A DNA stretch of 45,338 nt from Candidatus Oscillibacter excrementavium. Its GTDB lineage: Bacteria > Bacillota > Clostridia > Oscillospirales > Oscillospiraceae. The stretch is from NCBI GenBank assembly GCA_019118505.1, contig DWYU01000144.1, positions 1 to 45,338 on the forward strand, read 5' to 3'. A model generated the notes under the pieces. The model did no database searches, was not told the origin of the DNA, and saw only the letters and a program-made list of their open reading frames with translations. The position numbers and the translations under genes were made by a program. Shown here piece after piece: positions 35,972 through 45,338 of the stretch; the stretch's first letter is position 1; each line of letters opens with the position of its first letter.

Positions 35972-37771
35972 GTGTTCCGCAGCCTGCACATGAAGCTGAT
36001 GCTGATCCTGCTGCTGCTCATCACGTCCCTGATGGCAGTGGTGGGCGCGTTTTTGACCACCAGCGTCTCCAGCTTCTATATCGACTCCTTCTATGAACAG
36101 ATCAACACCGTGTTCGGAGACGACAGCGACGGCTACGTGTCCACCCTTCGGGCCCGTGCCGCCGAGCCGGACGGAGCCGCCGGCATCAAGGAGATGCTGG
36201 AGGGCCGGGCCGGCTCCCTGGGCATCGACTACCGCACCCGGAACTACTTCATTCTGGACGGCCAGAGCGGCACGTATATCGACGGCTCCGCGGACGCGTC
36301 GGAGCTTCCCCGGGAGCAGACGGCCAACCTGCTCACCGCCCGGAACGCCGTCGCCCAGGGCGACAGCACCCTGGTGGGAGACCGCAGTGACATCACCGCC
36401 GACTACATGGATGTGGCCATCCCCATCCTGGGCGGCGGCAACTCCTATATCATCTACATTCTGGACAACAAGGACACGGTGACGGAGCTGAACTCCCAGC
36501 TCTTCCTCATCATCATGCAGGCGCTGGTCATCGGCCTGCTGATCTCCCTGCTGCTGAGTTTCCTGCTGTCCAAGACCATGGTGGGCCCCATCGAAAAGCT
36601 CACCGCCGGCGCGGAGCGGGTGGCGGCCGGAGACTTTGACAGCCAGCTGCCGGTGGAGTCCAGCGACGAGATCGGCATTCTCACCGGCACCTTCAACGAG
36701 ATGGCCGATGTCCTGCAGGCCACCCTGGCGGCGGTGGAGAACGAGCGGAACAAGCTGGACACTCTCTTCCTCCACATGACCGACGGCGTGGTGGCCTTTG
36801 ACCACGACGGATTGCTGATCCACTGCAACCCCGCCGCCACGGAGATGCTCCGGCGGAGCGTGCCGGAGGGCACCACCTATGACGCCCTGTTCGGCGAGGT
36901 GTACCCCTTCCAGGAGACGCTGGCCCTTCAGCGGCCCAACTACGCCGAGGCGGAGATGGAGGTGGGCGGCCGGACGCTGGAGCTGTTCCTGGCCCCCTTC
37001 TCCGACCAGGCCAGCGGCGGCGTGCTGGTGGTGCTCCACGACGTGACGGAGCAGCACCGCAACGAGGAGCGCCGCAAGGAGTTCGTGGCCAATGTCTCCC
37101 ACGAGCTGCGCACCCCCCTCACCAATGTCCGCAGCTATGCCGAGACCCTGCGGGACGCGGAGGGCAGCCTGCCGGTGGAGACCTCCAACAGCTTTCTGGA
37201 CATCATCATCACCGAGACGGACCGGATGACCCATATCGTCCAGGACCTGCTGACCCTCAGCCGGCTGGACGCCGGCAACGCGGAGCTGGTGCTCTCCCGC
37301 TTCCCCTTCGGGGAGGCCATTGAGAGCGTCACCCGGGCCAACGCCCTGGCGGCCAAACAGCACGGCCACACCCTGGTCTACAGCCCGCCGGAGGACCTGC
37401 CCCTGATCGTGGGGGACCGGAGCCGGCTGGAGCAGGTGATGATGAACGTCATCGGCAACGCCATCAAGTACACCCCGGACGGCGGCCACATCACCATCAC
37501 CGCCGGTTCCACAGAGGACCAGGTCTGGATGGAGGTCTGCGACGACGGCATCGGCATCCCGGAGAAGGACCGGGACCGGATCTTCGACCGGTTCTACCGG
37601 GTGGACAAGGCCCGGTCCCGGGAGTCCGGCGGCACGGGCCTGGGGCTCTCCATCGCCAAGGAGATCGTGAACCGCCACCACGGCACCATCGCCCTGGCCC
37701 CTCACGAGGGTCCCGGCACCACCATCCGGCTGACGCTTCCCATCGGCGGACCCTCCGGCACCGCTGCCTGA
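35972..37771 (+). CDS. walK: Sensor histidine kinase (WalK-like)
   Basis: GTG start; TM, extracellular domain, TM, HAMP, PAS, HisKA (FVANVSHELRTPLTNVRSY), HATPase (DDGIGIPEKDRDRIFDRFYRVDKARSR). Confidence 0.9.
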   Translation: MFRSLHMKLMLILLLLITSLMAVVGAFLTTSVSSFYIDSFYEQINTVFGDDSDGYVSTLRARAAEPDGAAGIKEMLEGRAGSLGIDYRTRNYFILDGQSGTYIDGSADASELPREQTANLLTARNAVAQGDSTLVGDRSDITADYMDVAIPILGGGNSYIIYILDNKDTVTELNSQLFLIIMQALVIGLLISLLLSFLLSKTMVGPIEKLTAGAERVAAGDFDSQLPVESSDEIGILTGTFNEMADVLQATLAAVENERNKLDTLFLHMTDGVVAFDHDGLLIHCNPAATEMLRRSVPEGTTYDALFGEVYPFQETLALQRPNYAEAEMEVGGRTLELFLAPFSDQASGGVLVVLHDVTEQHRNEERRKEFVANVSHELRTPLTNVRSYAETLRDAEGSLPVETSNSFLDIIITETDRMTHIVQDLLTLSRLDAGNAELVLSRFPFGEAIESVTRANALAAKQHGHTLVYSPPEDLPLIVGDRSRLEQVMMNVIGNAIKYTPDGGHITITAGSTEDQVWMEVCDDGIGIPEKDRDRIFDRFYRVDKARSRESGGTGLGLSIAKEIVNRHHGTIALAPHEGPGTTIRLTLPIGGPSGTAA

Positions 37772-37808
37772 CCCGCCGCTTTCCCAGACCCCAAGAAAGG
37801 AGGCCGCC

Positions 37809-39104
37809 ATGGACCACGCCGCCCGGCGCAGGCGCCGCAATCTCATCCAGAATATCGCCATTGCCCTGCTGTCCGTGTCGGCGGTGCTCCTGTTCGCCCA
37901 GCTGCAGCTGTACAACCTGGATAATTCGGCGGACCAGAGCTATCTCCAGCGGCTGACCGGCGGACTGCCCAGTGCCTCTCCCACGGAGCTGCGGGAGTTT
38001 CCCGCCCCGGTGCGGGTGGTCATCACGGACTCCTACGGCCGATACGGCAGTTCTGGGCTCACCACCAACAGCGACGGCTTCTCGGCCCTGGGGCTGCGGG
38101 AGGCCCTGGGCTCGGTCCAGACCCTCTCCCCCGCCACAATGGACCAGTTCCGCGCCGCCCTCTCCGGGACCTCCATCTACTTCGACTTTCTCAATCCCCT
38201 GCCGCTGCAGGTTCTGGCGGAGCTGATCGGCGTGGAGGACACCGCCTGGGAGCAGGCGGTCCGGTGTCTGCTCCTCTCCGCAGGCTCCGACGGCTCCGTT
38301 CAGCTCTACCTTTGGGACGGCGGGGAGGCGGTGTTCACCAGCACCGTGCCCTCCACCTCCCTCTCCCTGGCGGCCCTGACGGAATCCGTGGGGCAGTCCG
38401 GCTATGACAGCGTGTTTTTTGCCTTTGAGGACGCGGATGCGGACGCCCAGTACGGGGCCCTGTTCCCCCTGTCCATCCTGCCGGCGGAGCTGCCGGAGCT
38501 GCCGAACCTCTCCGCCTCCTTCCCCCTCACCGACACGGACCGGCTGCTGGTATCCTTCGGGTTCAACGCCAACACCCGGGAGCGGTACACGGAGAACGAC
38601 GGCACAGAGGTCATCACCGAGGTGGAGGCCGACCGCTCCCTCCACATCCGCCCCAACGGGAAGATCATCTACCGCTGCGGCGCCGAGTCCGCCCCGCTGG
38701 AGATCGCCGCCCAGGAGGAGATCCCCACGGCCACGGAGGCCGTGCTGGGCGCCAGCATCCTGCTGGAGCAGCTCACCGGGGACCTCTCCGGCGAGGCGGG
38801 GCTGTATCTGGTGTCTGTCCGGCAGAGTGAGGAGACCACGCAGCTGGAGTTCGGCTATCAGATCAACGGCGTCCCCATCCGCTTCTCAGACGGGGGCAGC
38901 GCCGCGGAAATCACCCTCTCCGGAACCTCCATCACCCGCCTGTCCCTACGGTTCCGGCAGTACAGCACCTCTGGGGAGACATCTCTGCTGCTGCCGCTAC
39001 GCCAGACCCTGGCCATTGCCGCGGAACACCCCGGCACAGAACTCTCCATCGGGTATGCCGACGGCGGCGGCGACACGGTGCCCGCCAGCTGGCTGGCGGA
39101 TTGA
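37809..39104 (+). CDS. YycH-like two-component regulator protein
   Basis: Single N-terminal TM, extracytoplasmic; position immediately after walK. Confidence 0.7.
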   Translation: MDHAARRRRRNLIQNIAIALLSVSAVLLFAQLQLYNLDNSADQSYLQRLTGGLPSASPTELREFPAPVRVVITDSYGRYGSSGLTTNSDGFSALGLREALGSVQTLSPATMDQFRAALSGTSIYFDFLNPLPLQVLAELIGVEDTAWEQAVRCLLLSAGSDGSVQLYLWDGGEAVFTSTVPSTSLSLAALTESVGQSGYDSVFFAFEDADADAQYGALFPLSILPAELPELPNLSASFPLTDTDRLLVSFGFNANTRERYTENDGTEVITEVEADRSLHIRPNGKIIYRCGAESAPLEIAAQEEIPTATEAVLGASILLEQLTGDLSGEAGLYLVSVRQSEETTQLEFGYQINGVPIRFSDGGSAAEITLSGTSITRLSLRFRQYSTSGETSLLLPLRQTLAIAAEHPGTELSIGYADGGGDTVPASWLAD

Positions 39105-39149
39105 GCCCGCCGCATACGCCGCCCCGGCGGCAGAAAGGAGGTCCGGCGG

Positions 39150-39950
39150 ATGGAGAGCTTCCGTCTGAAAAACATCGTAATCCTCATCCTGGTGCTGATG
39201 AATCTCTGTCTGCTGGGTCTGCTGGGACTCCGGGTCACCACCGGCCTCTCCGCCCAGGCGGAGGCCCGGGAGCAGATGGTGCAGCTGTACGCGGCGGAGG
39301 GGGTCTTTCTGGACGGGGACCTCATCTCCGGCACCACGCCTCCCGCGGGCCTGACCCTGACCCGGGATACGGCGGAGGAGGAGAAGCTGGCGGAATTCCT
39401 GCTGGGCGAGCCCCTCTCTCCGTCTGACGGCGGAGGCGGCGTCACCACCTATCAGAATGCCAACGGCAGCGCCGTCTTTCGCTCCGACGGTACCTTTGAC
39501 GTGGTGATCGACCAGAGCGGCGAGGCCGCGGAGACCCTGTGCCGCGCCTTCTGCCGGGCCTTTCACTATGACGGCCTAACGTTTTCCCTGGAGGGCGCGT
39601 CGGGCACCGCCGCGGCGCTTCAGACTTACAACAGCGCGCCGGTGGTCAACTGCACCGTCACCTTTACCATCTCCGACAACCGGGTGACCGCGGTCAGCGG
39701 CGCCCATCTGCCTCAGGAGGGCCAGAGCGTCAGCGGGGACGGGGCCCTCTCCTCCCTGGGGGCCCTGAACGCCTTCCTCAGCACGGTGCAGAGCGGCGCG
39801 GTGGTCACTGCCGTGACGGATCTGTACCTCTGCTACGAGCTCCAGAGCACCATCGCCACCCCCATGGCCCTGGTGCCCGCCTGGTGCATCGTCACGGATA
39901 CCGCAAGCTATTATGTAAATTGCTACACCGGGACTGTCTCTGCCGGATAG
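39150..39950 (+). CDS. YycI-like regulatory protein
   Basis: Single N-terminal TM (IVILILVLMNLCLLGLLGL); syntenic position after YycH-like gene. Confidence 0.7.
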   Translation: MESFRLKNIVILILVLMNLCLLGLLGLRVTTGLSAQAEAREQMVQLYAAEGVFLDGDLISGTTPPAGLTLTRDTAEEEKLAEFLLGEPLSPSDGGGGVTTYQNANGSAVFRSDGTFDVVIDQSGEAAETLCRAFCRAFHYDGLTFSLEGASGTAAALQTYNSAPVVNCTVTFTISDNRVTAVSGAHLPQEGQSVSGDGALSSLGALNAFLSTVQSGAVVTAVTDLYLCYELQSTIATPMALVPAWCIVTDTASYYVNCYTGTVSAG

Positions 39951-40100
39951 ACAGAGCGCCGGGCGAAACAACTGCCAAATTTTTCCCATGGAAGTCCCGT
40001 TTCCCCGCCGATTCTCCCGCCGGCAACAGGCCGCGGCAGGCGATTCTTTCGGAATTCTGACGAATTTTGCCTCCGCCCCCAGGAGCTTTGCAGGAAGGGT

Positions 40101-40129
40101 TTGCATTTTCTGTACGGGTATGGTATAGT
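40101..40129 (+). promoter_or_regulatory. Sigma-A promoter of murA
   Basis: TTGCAT (40101-40106), 17-nt spacer, TATAGT (40124-40129). Confidence 0.8.
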
Positions 40130-40279
40130 TTAGATGTGTGAGCTTCTTCCCGCCGGAAAATCCTGCCGGTTTCACTGGTCTTTTTCGGGTATGAAGCGGT
40201 ACAGGCCGGGCACACTGTTTTATAGAAAACACGGGTGCCGCCACAAAAGAAAGCGCCTTTTGAAGAGAGGGTATTGACT

Positions 40280-41578
40280 TTGACAAAGTATATCGTACAG
40301 GGTGGCCATCCCCTGTTTGGTGAAGTAGAGATCAGCGGCGCCAAGAACGCCGCCGTTGCCATCATCCCCGCCGCGCTGCTGGTGGACGGGGTCTGCCGGA
40401 TTGAGAACATCCCCCAGATCTCCGATGTGACGCTGTCCCTGAAGATTCTGGAGCATCTGGGTGCGGGCATCCGTGTCATCAACCGCCACACGGTGGAGAT
40501 CGACTCCAGCCACATCCGCTCCACCCGGACCTCCTATGAGCTGGCCCGGAAGATGCGGGCCTCCTACTATCTCATCGGCGCGCTGCTTGGCCGGTTCGGC
40601 CAGGCAGAGGTCGCCATGCCCGGCGGCTGCAATTTCGGCGTCCGCCCCATCGACCAGCACGTGAAGGGCTTTACCGCCCTGGGCGCCAAGGTGATGGTGG
40701 AGGGCGGCTTTATCAACGCCTCCACGGAGAACGGCCGCCTGAAGGGCGCCAGCATCTATCTGGACGTGGTGTCTGTGGGCGCTACCATGAACATCATGAT
40801 GGCCGCCGTCCGGGCGGAGGGCAATACCATTATTGAAAACGCGGCCAAGGAGCCCCACATCGTGGACCTGGCCAACTTCCTCAACTCCATGGGCGCCAAC
40901 ATCCGGGGCGCCGGCACGGACACCATCAAGATCCAGGGCGTGGACCACCTGCGGGGCGGCACCTACGCCATCATCCCCGACCAGATCGAGGCGGGCACCT
41001 ACATGGCCGCCGTGGCCGCCACCGGCGGACAGATCCTGGTGAAGAACATCATCCCCAAGCACATGGACTGCATCACCGCCAAGCTGGTGGAGATGGGCGT
41101 GGAAGTGGAGGAGCGAGAGGACACCCTCCTGGTCCGCCGGACCGGCCCCCTGCAGCGGACCAATGTAAAGACCATGCCCTATCCGGGCTTCCCCACGGAT
41201 ATGCAGCCCCAGATCACCACCGTCCTCTGCTTGGCGGAGGGCACCTCCCTGGTGACAGAGAGCGTGTGGAACAACCGCTACCGCTATGTGGATGAGCTCA
41301 AGCGCATGGGCGCTTCCATCCAGGTGGACGACAAGACCGCCGTGGTGGAGGGCGTGGACCATCTCACCGGCGCGCCCATCCAGGCCTGCGATCTGCGGGC
41401 GGGTGCCGCTCTGGTGATCGCCGCCCTGGCCGCCCGGGGAGAGAGCGAGATCAGCTGCGTCCAGTATATCGAGCGGGGCTATGAGGACATCGTCACCAAG
41501 CTCCAGGGCCTGGGCGCCTCTATCCGCGCGGTGGAAGTCCCCGGCGAGTCCGAGGAGCTGGAGGCCCACATCGGCTGA
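40280..41578 (+). CDS. murA: UDP-N-acetylglucosamine 1-carboxyvinyltransferase
   Basis: EISGAKNAAVAIIPAALL, RKMRASYYLIGALLGRFGQAEVAMPGGCNFGVRPIDQH; probable TTG start (40280 or 40274). Confidence 0.95.
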   Translation: MTKYIVQGGHPLFGEVEISGAKNAAVAIIPAALLVDGVCRIENIPQISDVTLSLKILEHLGAGIRVINRHTVEIDSSHIRSTRTSYELARKMRASYYLIGALLGRFGQAEVAMPGGCNFGVRPIDQHVKGFTALGAKVMVEGGFINASTENGRLKGASIYLDVVSVGATMNIMMAAVRAEGNTIIENAAKEPHIVDLANFLNSMGANIRGAGTDTIKIQGVDHLRGGTYAIIPDQIEAGTYMAAVAATGGQILVKNIIPKHMDCITAKLVEMGVEVEEREDTLLVRRTGPLQRTNVKTMPYPGFPTDMQPQITTVLCLAEGTSLVTESVWNNRYRYVDELKRMGASIQVDDKTAVVEGVDHLTGAPIQACDLRAGAALVIAALAARGESEISCVQYIERGYEDIVTKLQGLGASIRAVEVPGESEELEAHIG

Positions 41579-41660
41579 GGCCCGCGCGGGGCTCTCCATT
41601 GCGGTTTCCCTGCTACGGCAGATGGATTCCACCCACACATTTCCATAGATCCAGCGATTC

Positions 41661-41726
41661 AACGTCCGCGATGGAGGATGGCGACTATCGTCGACGGCCT
41701 CCCTTGCGGACGTTCTATTTTTTACC
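41661..41726 (+). terminator. Three-tier hairpin plus T6 run, terminator or attenuator-like, between murA and walJ
   Basis: AACGTCCGC-gat-GGAGG-atgg-CGAC-tatc-GTCG-acgg-CCTCC-ctt-GCGGACGTT then CTATTTTTTACC. Confidence 0.7.
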
Positions 41727-41742
41727 GGAAGAGGTATGTTTT

Positions 41743-42543
41743 TTGACCACTGTACATACGCTGGCAAGCGGTTCCTCCGGGAACGCGCTGCTGCTCTCCT
41801 GTGGGGAGAGCCATCTCCTTCTGGACGCGGGCATCTCCTGCCGCCGCGTCACCGCCGCCCTGCGGGAGCTGGGCCTGGAGCCGGGCAGTCTCTCGGCCAT
41901 TCTCATCACCCACACCCACGCGGATCACATCTCCGGCCTGCAGACGCTGCTGAAGCGCTGCGGCGCGCCGGTATTCGCCACCGAGCGGGCTGGCCGGGAG
42001 CTGGCCTGGCGGCTGCCGGACGCGGAGGCGCGGCTGGAGGTCCTGGACTTCGGTGCCCCCCGGTCCATCGGGGACGTGGTCGTGACGGCGGTCCCCACCT
42101 CCCATGACGCCCCCGGCTCCTGCGGCTTCCGGCTGGACACCACCGACGGCGCGGTGGGCGTCCTGACAGACACCGGCTATGTCACCGATGAGGCCGCCGA
42201 CGCCCTGCTGGGAGTGGATCTGGCGGTGCTGGAGGCCAACCACGACATTGAGACCCTCCGCAGCGGGCCCTATCCCTACTATTTGAAGCAGCGGATCCTG
42301 GGACCCCAGGGGCATCTCAGCAACGTGGACGCCGCCCGCTTTGCCGCCGCCCTGGCGGAGAGCGGCGCGTCCGAGATCGTCCTGGCCCACCTGAGCCGGG
42401 AGAATAATACGCCTGCCATGGCGCAAACTGCTGTGGAACAGGCCCTCTCCGCCGCAGGTGTCTCTCCCCTGCTGTCCGTGGCCCCCCGGGACTGCCCGGG
42501 CCCCGCCCATGTAGTCTGCCGGAGGTCGGTATGCAAAAGGTGA
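41743..42543 (+). CDS. walJ: MBL-fold metallohydrolase (WalJ/YycJ family)
   Basis: LASGSSGNALLLSCGESHLLLDAGIS and THTHADHISGL; probable TTG start after GGAAGAGG. Confidence 0.9.
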   Translation: MTTVHTLASGSSGNALLLSCGESHLLLDAGISCRRVTAALRELGLEPGSLSAILITHTHADHISGLQTLLKRCGAPVFATERAGRELAWRLPDAEARLEVLDFGAPRSIGDVVVTAVPTSHDAPGSCGFRLDTTDGAVGVLTDTGYVTDEAADALLGVDLAVLEANHDIETLRSGPYPYYLKQRILGPQGHLSNVDAARFAAALAESGASEIVLAHLSRENNTPAMAQTAVEQALSAAGVSPLLSVAPRDCPGPAHVVCRRSVCKR

Positions 42544-43013
42544 CGGTCCTCTGTGTGGGGAAGCTGAAAGAGAAGTTCTACATGGACGCCGCGGCGGAGT
42601 ACGCCAAGCGGCTGTCCCGGTTCTGCAAGCTGGAGCTGGTGGAGCTGCCGGAGGAGCGGCTGCCAGAGGATCCCTCCCCCGCCCAGATCGAGGCTGCCCT
42701 TTTGAAGGAGTCCGCCTCCATCCGGGCCAAGCTCCCATCCGGTGCCGCCCTCATCGCCCTGTGCGTGGAGGGCGAGCTGCGGTCCAGCGAGGCGCTGGCC
42801 CGGCAGATGGCCGCCTGGGCCAGCCAGGGCGTGGGACAGCTGGTGTTCCTCATCGGCGGCTCCTTCGGCCTGCACCCCTCCATCAAGGCAGAGGCCAGGC
42901 TGCGGCTCTCCATGTCCCCCATGACCTTCCCCCACCACCTGGCCCGGGTGATGGTGCTGGAGCAGATCTATCGGGCCTATCAGATCAACGCAGGTACCAA
43001 ATATCACAAGTAA
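42531..43013 (+). CDS. rlmH: 23S rRNA (pseudouridine1915-N3)-methyltransferase RlmH
   Basis: VTVLCVGKLKEKFYMDAAAEYAKRLSRFCKLELVEL; LVFLIGGSFGLHPSI; C-terminal YRAYQINAGTKYHK. Confidence 0.95.
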   Translation: MQKVTVLCVGKLKEKFYMDAAAEYAKRLSRFCKLELVELPEERLPEDPSPAQIEAALLKESASIRAKLPSGAALIALCVEGELRSSEALARQMAAWASQGVGQLVFLIGGSFGLHPSIKAEARLRLSMSPMTFPHHLARVMVLEQIYRAYQINAGTKYHK

Positions 43014-43026
43014 AGGACGTGGACGT

Positions 43027-43341
43027 ATGACAGAACCGGCAAAGGATTTCTGGGCCCGGGCGGACCGGGACCTGCTGGAACACTGGCCCAAGGATGCCTC
43101 CGGCGCGCCGGAGACCGCCGCCAAGCTGGACATCCAGTGGGAGCTGGACAGCCAGGCGGACATCACCGTGTCGTTTTTGAAGAGCTGCGGCATCCCCGCC
43201 TTCCTGAACGGGTCGCTGGGCAAGGTGCTGGGGGGATTCGCCTCCCAGGGCGTGGAGATCTGGGTGCCCGCCTCCCGGCTGGAGGAGGCCCAGGCGCTGC
43301 TGGACGCCCCCGCGGAAGAGACATCGCCGGAGCAGGACTGA
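43027..43341 (+). CDS. DUF2007-like small protein
   Basis: SQADITVSFLKSCGIPAFLNGSLGKVLGGFASQGVEIWVPASRLEEAQALLDA. Confidence 0.7.
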   Translation: MTEPAKDFWARADRDLLEHWPKDASGAPETAAKLDIQWELDSQADITVSFLKSCGIPAFLNGSLGKVLGGFASQGVEIWVPASRLEEAQALLDAPAEETSPEQD

Positions 43342-43388
43342 CGGTCCCGCCTCCGTTCCCAATTTACACAACAGGAGGTATCTCTCGC

Positions 43389-45116
43389 ATGGACTTTATG
43401 AAGGAATATGAAAAGTGGCTGGCCAGTCCCGCCCTGTCCGACGCGGAGCGGGCGGAGCTGGAGGGCATCCGCAATGACCCCAAGGAGATCGAGAGCCGGT
43501 TCTACGGCCCCCTGGAGTTCGGCACCGCCGGCCTGCGCGGCATCATGGCCGTGGGCCTGCACAATATGAACATCCACGTGATCCGCTGGGCCACCCAGGG
43601 CTTTGCCCAGGTCATCTGCGCCGAGGGCGAGGAGGGCAAGCGCCGGGGCGTGGCCATCTGCATGGACTGCCGGAATCACTCCATGGAGTTCGCCCGGGCC
43701 GCGGCGGAGGTCTGCGCCGCCAACGGCATCCACGTGCGGATCTTCGAGTCCCTCCGCCCCACGCCGGAGCTGAGCTTCGCCGTGCGGGAGTACCACTGCC
43801 AGGCGGGCATCAACGTCACCGCCAGCCATAACCCCAAGGAGTACAACGGCTACAAGGTCTACTGGGAGGACGGCGCCCAGCTGCCCCCCCATCACGCAGA
43901 CGCCATCGCCGCCGCCCTGGAGAAGATCGATGTCTTTAACGACATCAAGCGGATGGACTTTGACGAGGCGGTGAAGGCCGGTCTCATCGAGACCATGGGG
44001 GATGAGACGGACCGGAGGTTCATGGCCAACGTCACCGCCATGATCAACGACAAGGAGACCGTGGCCAAGGTGGCGGACACCTTCAAGCTGGTGTACACCC
44101 CCTTCCACGGCTGCGGCTACAAGCTGGTGCCGGAGGCCCTGCGGGCCCTGGGCATCAAACATCTGATCTGCGAGCCCAAGCAGATGGTGATCGACGGCAA
44201 CTTCCCCACCGTGGTCTCCCCCAACCCGGAGAACCCGGAGGGCTTCTACCTGGCCATCGACCTGGCCCGGAAGAACGACGTGGACTTCATCCTGGGCACC
44301 GATCCGGACAGCGACCGGGTGGGCATCATGATCCGGGACCACAGCGGCGAGTACCGCCCGGTCACCGGCAACCAGACCGGTGTGCTGCTGCTGGACTATC
44401 TCATCGGCGCCATGCGCCGCTCCGGCAAGATGCCGGAGAAGCCCGTGGCCCTCAAGACCATCGTCACCACGGAGATGGCCCGGAAGGTGGCGGAGTCCAA
44501 CGGCGTCACCTGCTACGACACCTTCACCGGCTTCAAGTTCATGGCGGAGAAGAAGAACGCCCTGGAGGCCGCCGGCGAGGGGAAGGTCATCTTCTCCTAC
44601 GAGGAGAGCTACGGCTACATGCTGGGGGACTACGTCCGGGACAAGGACGCCGTCACCGCCTCCATGCTGCTGACGGAGATGGCGGCCTGGTACGCCGCCC
44701 AGGGCATGACGCTGTTTGACGCCCTGGAGAAGCTGTACGAGAAGTACGGCCACTACGCCGAAAAGACCCACAACCTGGTGATGCCCGGCCTGGACGGCCT
44801 GAAAGACATGGCGGAGCTGATGAAGAACCTCCGGGCCAATCCCCCGGCGGAGATCTCCGGCGTGAAGGTGGTCACCCGGAAGGACTACACCGACGGGTCC
44901 GTGGTGGACTGCGCCACCGGCGCGAAGAGCACCATGGAGCTCTCCGGCTCCAACGTGCTGCGGTTCGAGCTGGCGGACGGCACCACCATCCTGGTGCGGC
45001 CCTCCGGCACGGAGCCCAAGATCAAGGTGTATATCCTGACCCAGGGCGCGGATTCCGCCGCCTGCGACGCCAATCTGGAGAAGTACGGCCAGTGGGTCAA
45101 GACGCTGCAGAAGTAA
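43389..45116 (+). CDS. Phosphoglucomutase/phosphomannomutase
   Basis: FGTAGLRGIMAVGLHNMN, NVTASHNPKEYNGYKVYW (phosphoserine loop), GTDPDSDRVG, RPSGTEPKIKVY. Confidence 0.95.
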   Translation: MDFMKEYEKWLASPALSDAERAELEGIRNDPKEIESRFYGPLEFGTAGLRGIMAVGLHNMNIHVIRWATQGFAQVICAEGEEGKRRGVAICMDCRNHSMEFARAAAEVCAANGIHVRIFESLRPTPELSFAVREYHCQAGINVTASHNPKEYNGYKVYWEDGAQLPPHHADAIAAALEKIDVFNDIKRMDFDEAVKAGLIETMGDETDRRFMANVTAMINDKETVAKVADTFKLVYTPFHGCGYKLVPEALRALGIKHLICEPKQMVIDGNFPTVVSPNPENPEGFYLAIDLARKNDVDFILGTDPDSDRVGIMIRDHSGEYRPVTGNQTGVLLLDYLIGAMRRSGKMPEKPVALKTIVTTEMARKVAESNGVTCYDTFTGFKFMAEKKNALEAAGEGKVIFSYEESYGYMLGDYVRDKDAVTASMLLTEMAAWYAAQGMTLFDALEKLYEKYGHYAEKTHNLVMPGLDGLKDMAELMKNLRANPPAEISGVKVVTRKDYTDGSVVDCATGAKSTMELSGSNVLRFELADGTTILVRPSGTEPKIKVYILTQGADSAACDANLEKYGQWVKTLQK

Positions 45117-45139
45117 GCGCTCCCTTTTTGATACGAACA

Positions 45140-45171
45140 ACGGCGCCCGCTCCTTTCGGAACGGGCGCCGT
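45140..45171. terminator. Bidirectional terminator
   Basis: ACGGCGCCCG...CGGGCGCCGT followed by TTTT between convergent genes. Confidence 0.85.
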
Positions 45172-45183
45172 TTTCTGCGCTGT

Positions 45184-45338
45184 TCAGAACCAGGCCGCCT
45201 GCTGGTCCCGGAACCGGGGCTCCGGGCCGTGGGCATAGGGATCGTAGCGGTCCAGGTTGCAGCCGAACTCCTGGAGACGGGCGATCTGCCCCGCCGCCGT
45301 CCAGCGGACCAGGGTCATGCCCTCGAACACCTCTTGGC
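45184..45338 (-). CDS. C-terminal fragment of a SnoaL/NTF2-like protein (5' end outside window)
   Basis: Own translation: QEVFEGMTLVRWTAAGQIARLQEFGCNLDRYDPYAHGPEPRFRDQQAAWF*; not in the supplied ORF list in this frame. Confidence 0.65.
   Translation of the reverse strand, partial: QEVFEGMTLVRWTAAGQIARLQEFGCNLDRYDPYAHGPEPRFRDQQAAWF

Noticed and set aside
41661-41714. Integron attC site
   Set aside because: ATTCAAC resembles an R'' core (RYYYAAC), but the opposite end is GTTCTAT rather than GTTRRRY, and there is no integrase or gene cassette context.
42279-45236. 985-aa minus-strand ORF and other very long antisense ORFs (for example 3445..5970 +, 17262..19760 +, 21884..24106 +)
   Set aside because: They lie opposite well-supported genes, have Gly/His/Arg/Pro-rich composition without family motifs, and are expected in GC-rich DNA with few stop codons.
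1-45338. Prophage, IS element or defence-system island
   Set aside because: No transposase, integrase, restriction, toxin-antitoxin or phage structural motifs found; gene order is that of core chromosomal clusters.

Overview
High-GC Firmicutes chromosome segment, probably Oscillospiraceae-like. This is inferred from sporulation genes sigG, ytfJ and ymxH, a wal two-component operon, and codon/GC style. It is mostly core genome, with one catabolic/uptake locus. From left to right: (1) a minus-strand purine uptake/catabolism locus: GntR/UTRA regulator, BMP lipoprotein, ATPase, two permeases, a small anchored protein of unknown function, XdhABC-type molybdenum hydroxylase, a CMP/guanine-type deaminase and adenine deaminase. 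(2) A TetR regulator plus a heterodimeric exporter-fold ABC pair resembling YbtPQ/IrtAB. (3) rluB, a D-Ala-D-Ala carboxypeptidase, ytfJ, a DUF2953 protein, scpB, scpA and an M50 protease. (4) Flotillin, small proteins, a beta-helix lipoprotein, sigG, ymxH and a TPR-DUF4261 protein. (5) rpsB-tsf. (6) tmRNA (ssrA, minus strand), directly abutted by a 116-bp tandem repeat array whose units fold into two hairpins with compensatory changes, followed by an SDR gene, a cyclophilin gene and smpB. (7) A NUDIX gene, walR-walK-yycH-yycI, murA, walJ, rlmH, a DUF2007 gene and a phosphoglucomutase gene. The strongest candidate for something undescribed is the hairpin tandem array at the 5' end of ssrA. Others are a strand-asymmetric hairpin inside the ABC operon, a 28-bp palindrome before the ABC pair, and a three-tier structured element just upstream of walJ. 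All calls are from reading the sequence; no database search was run.
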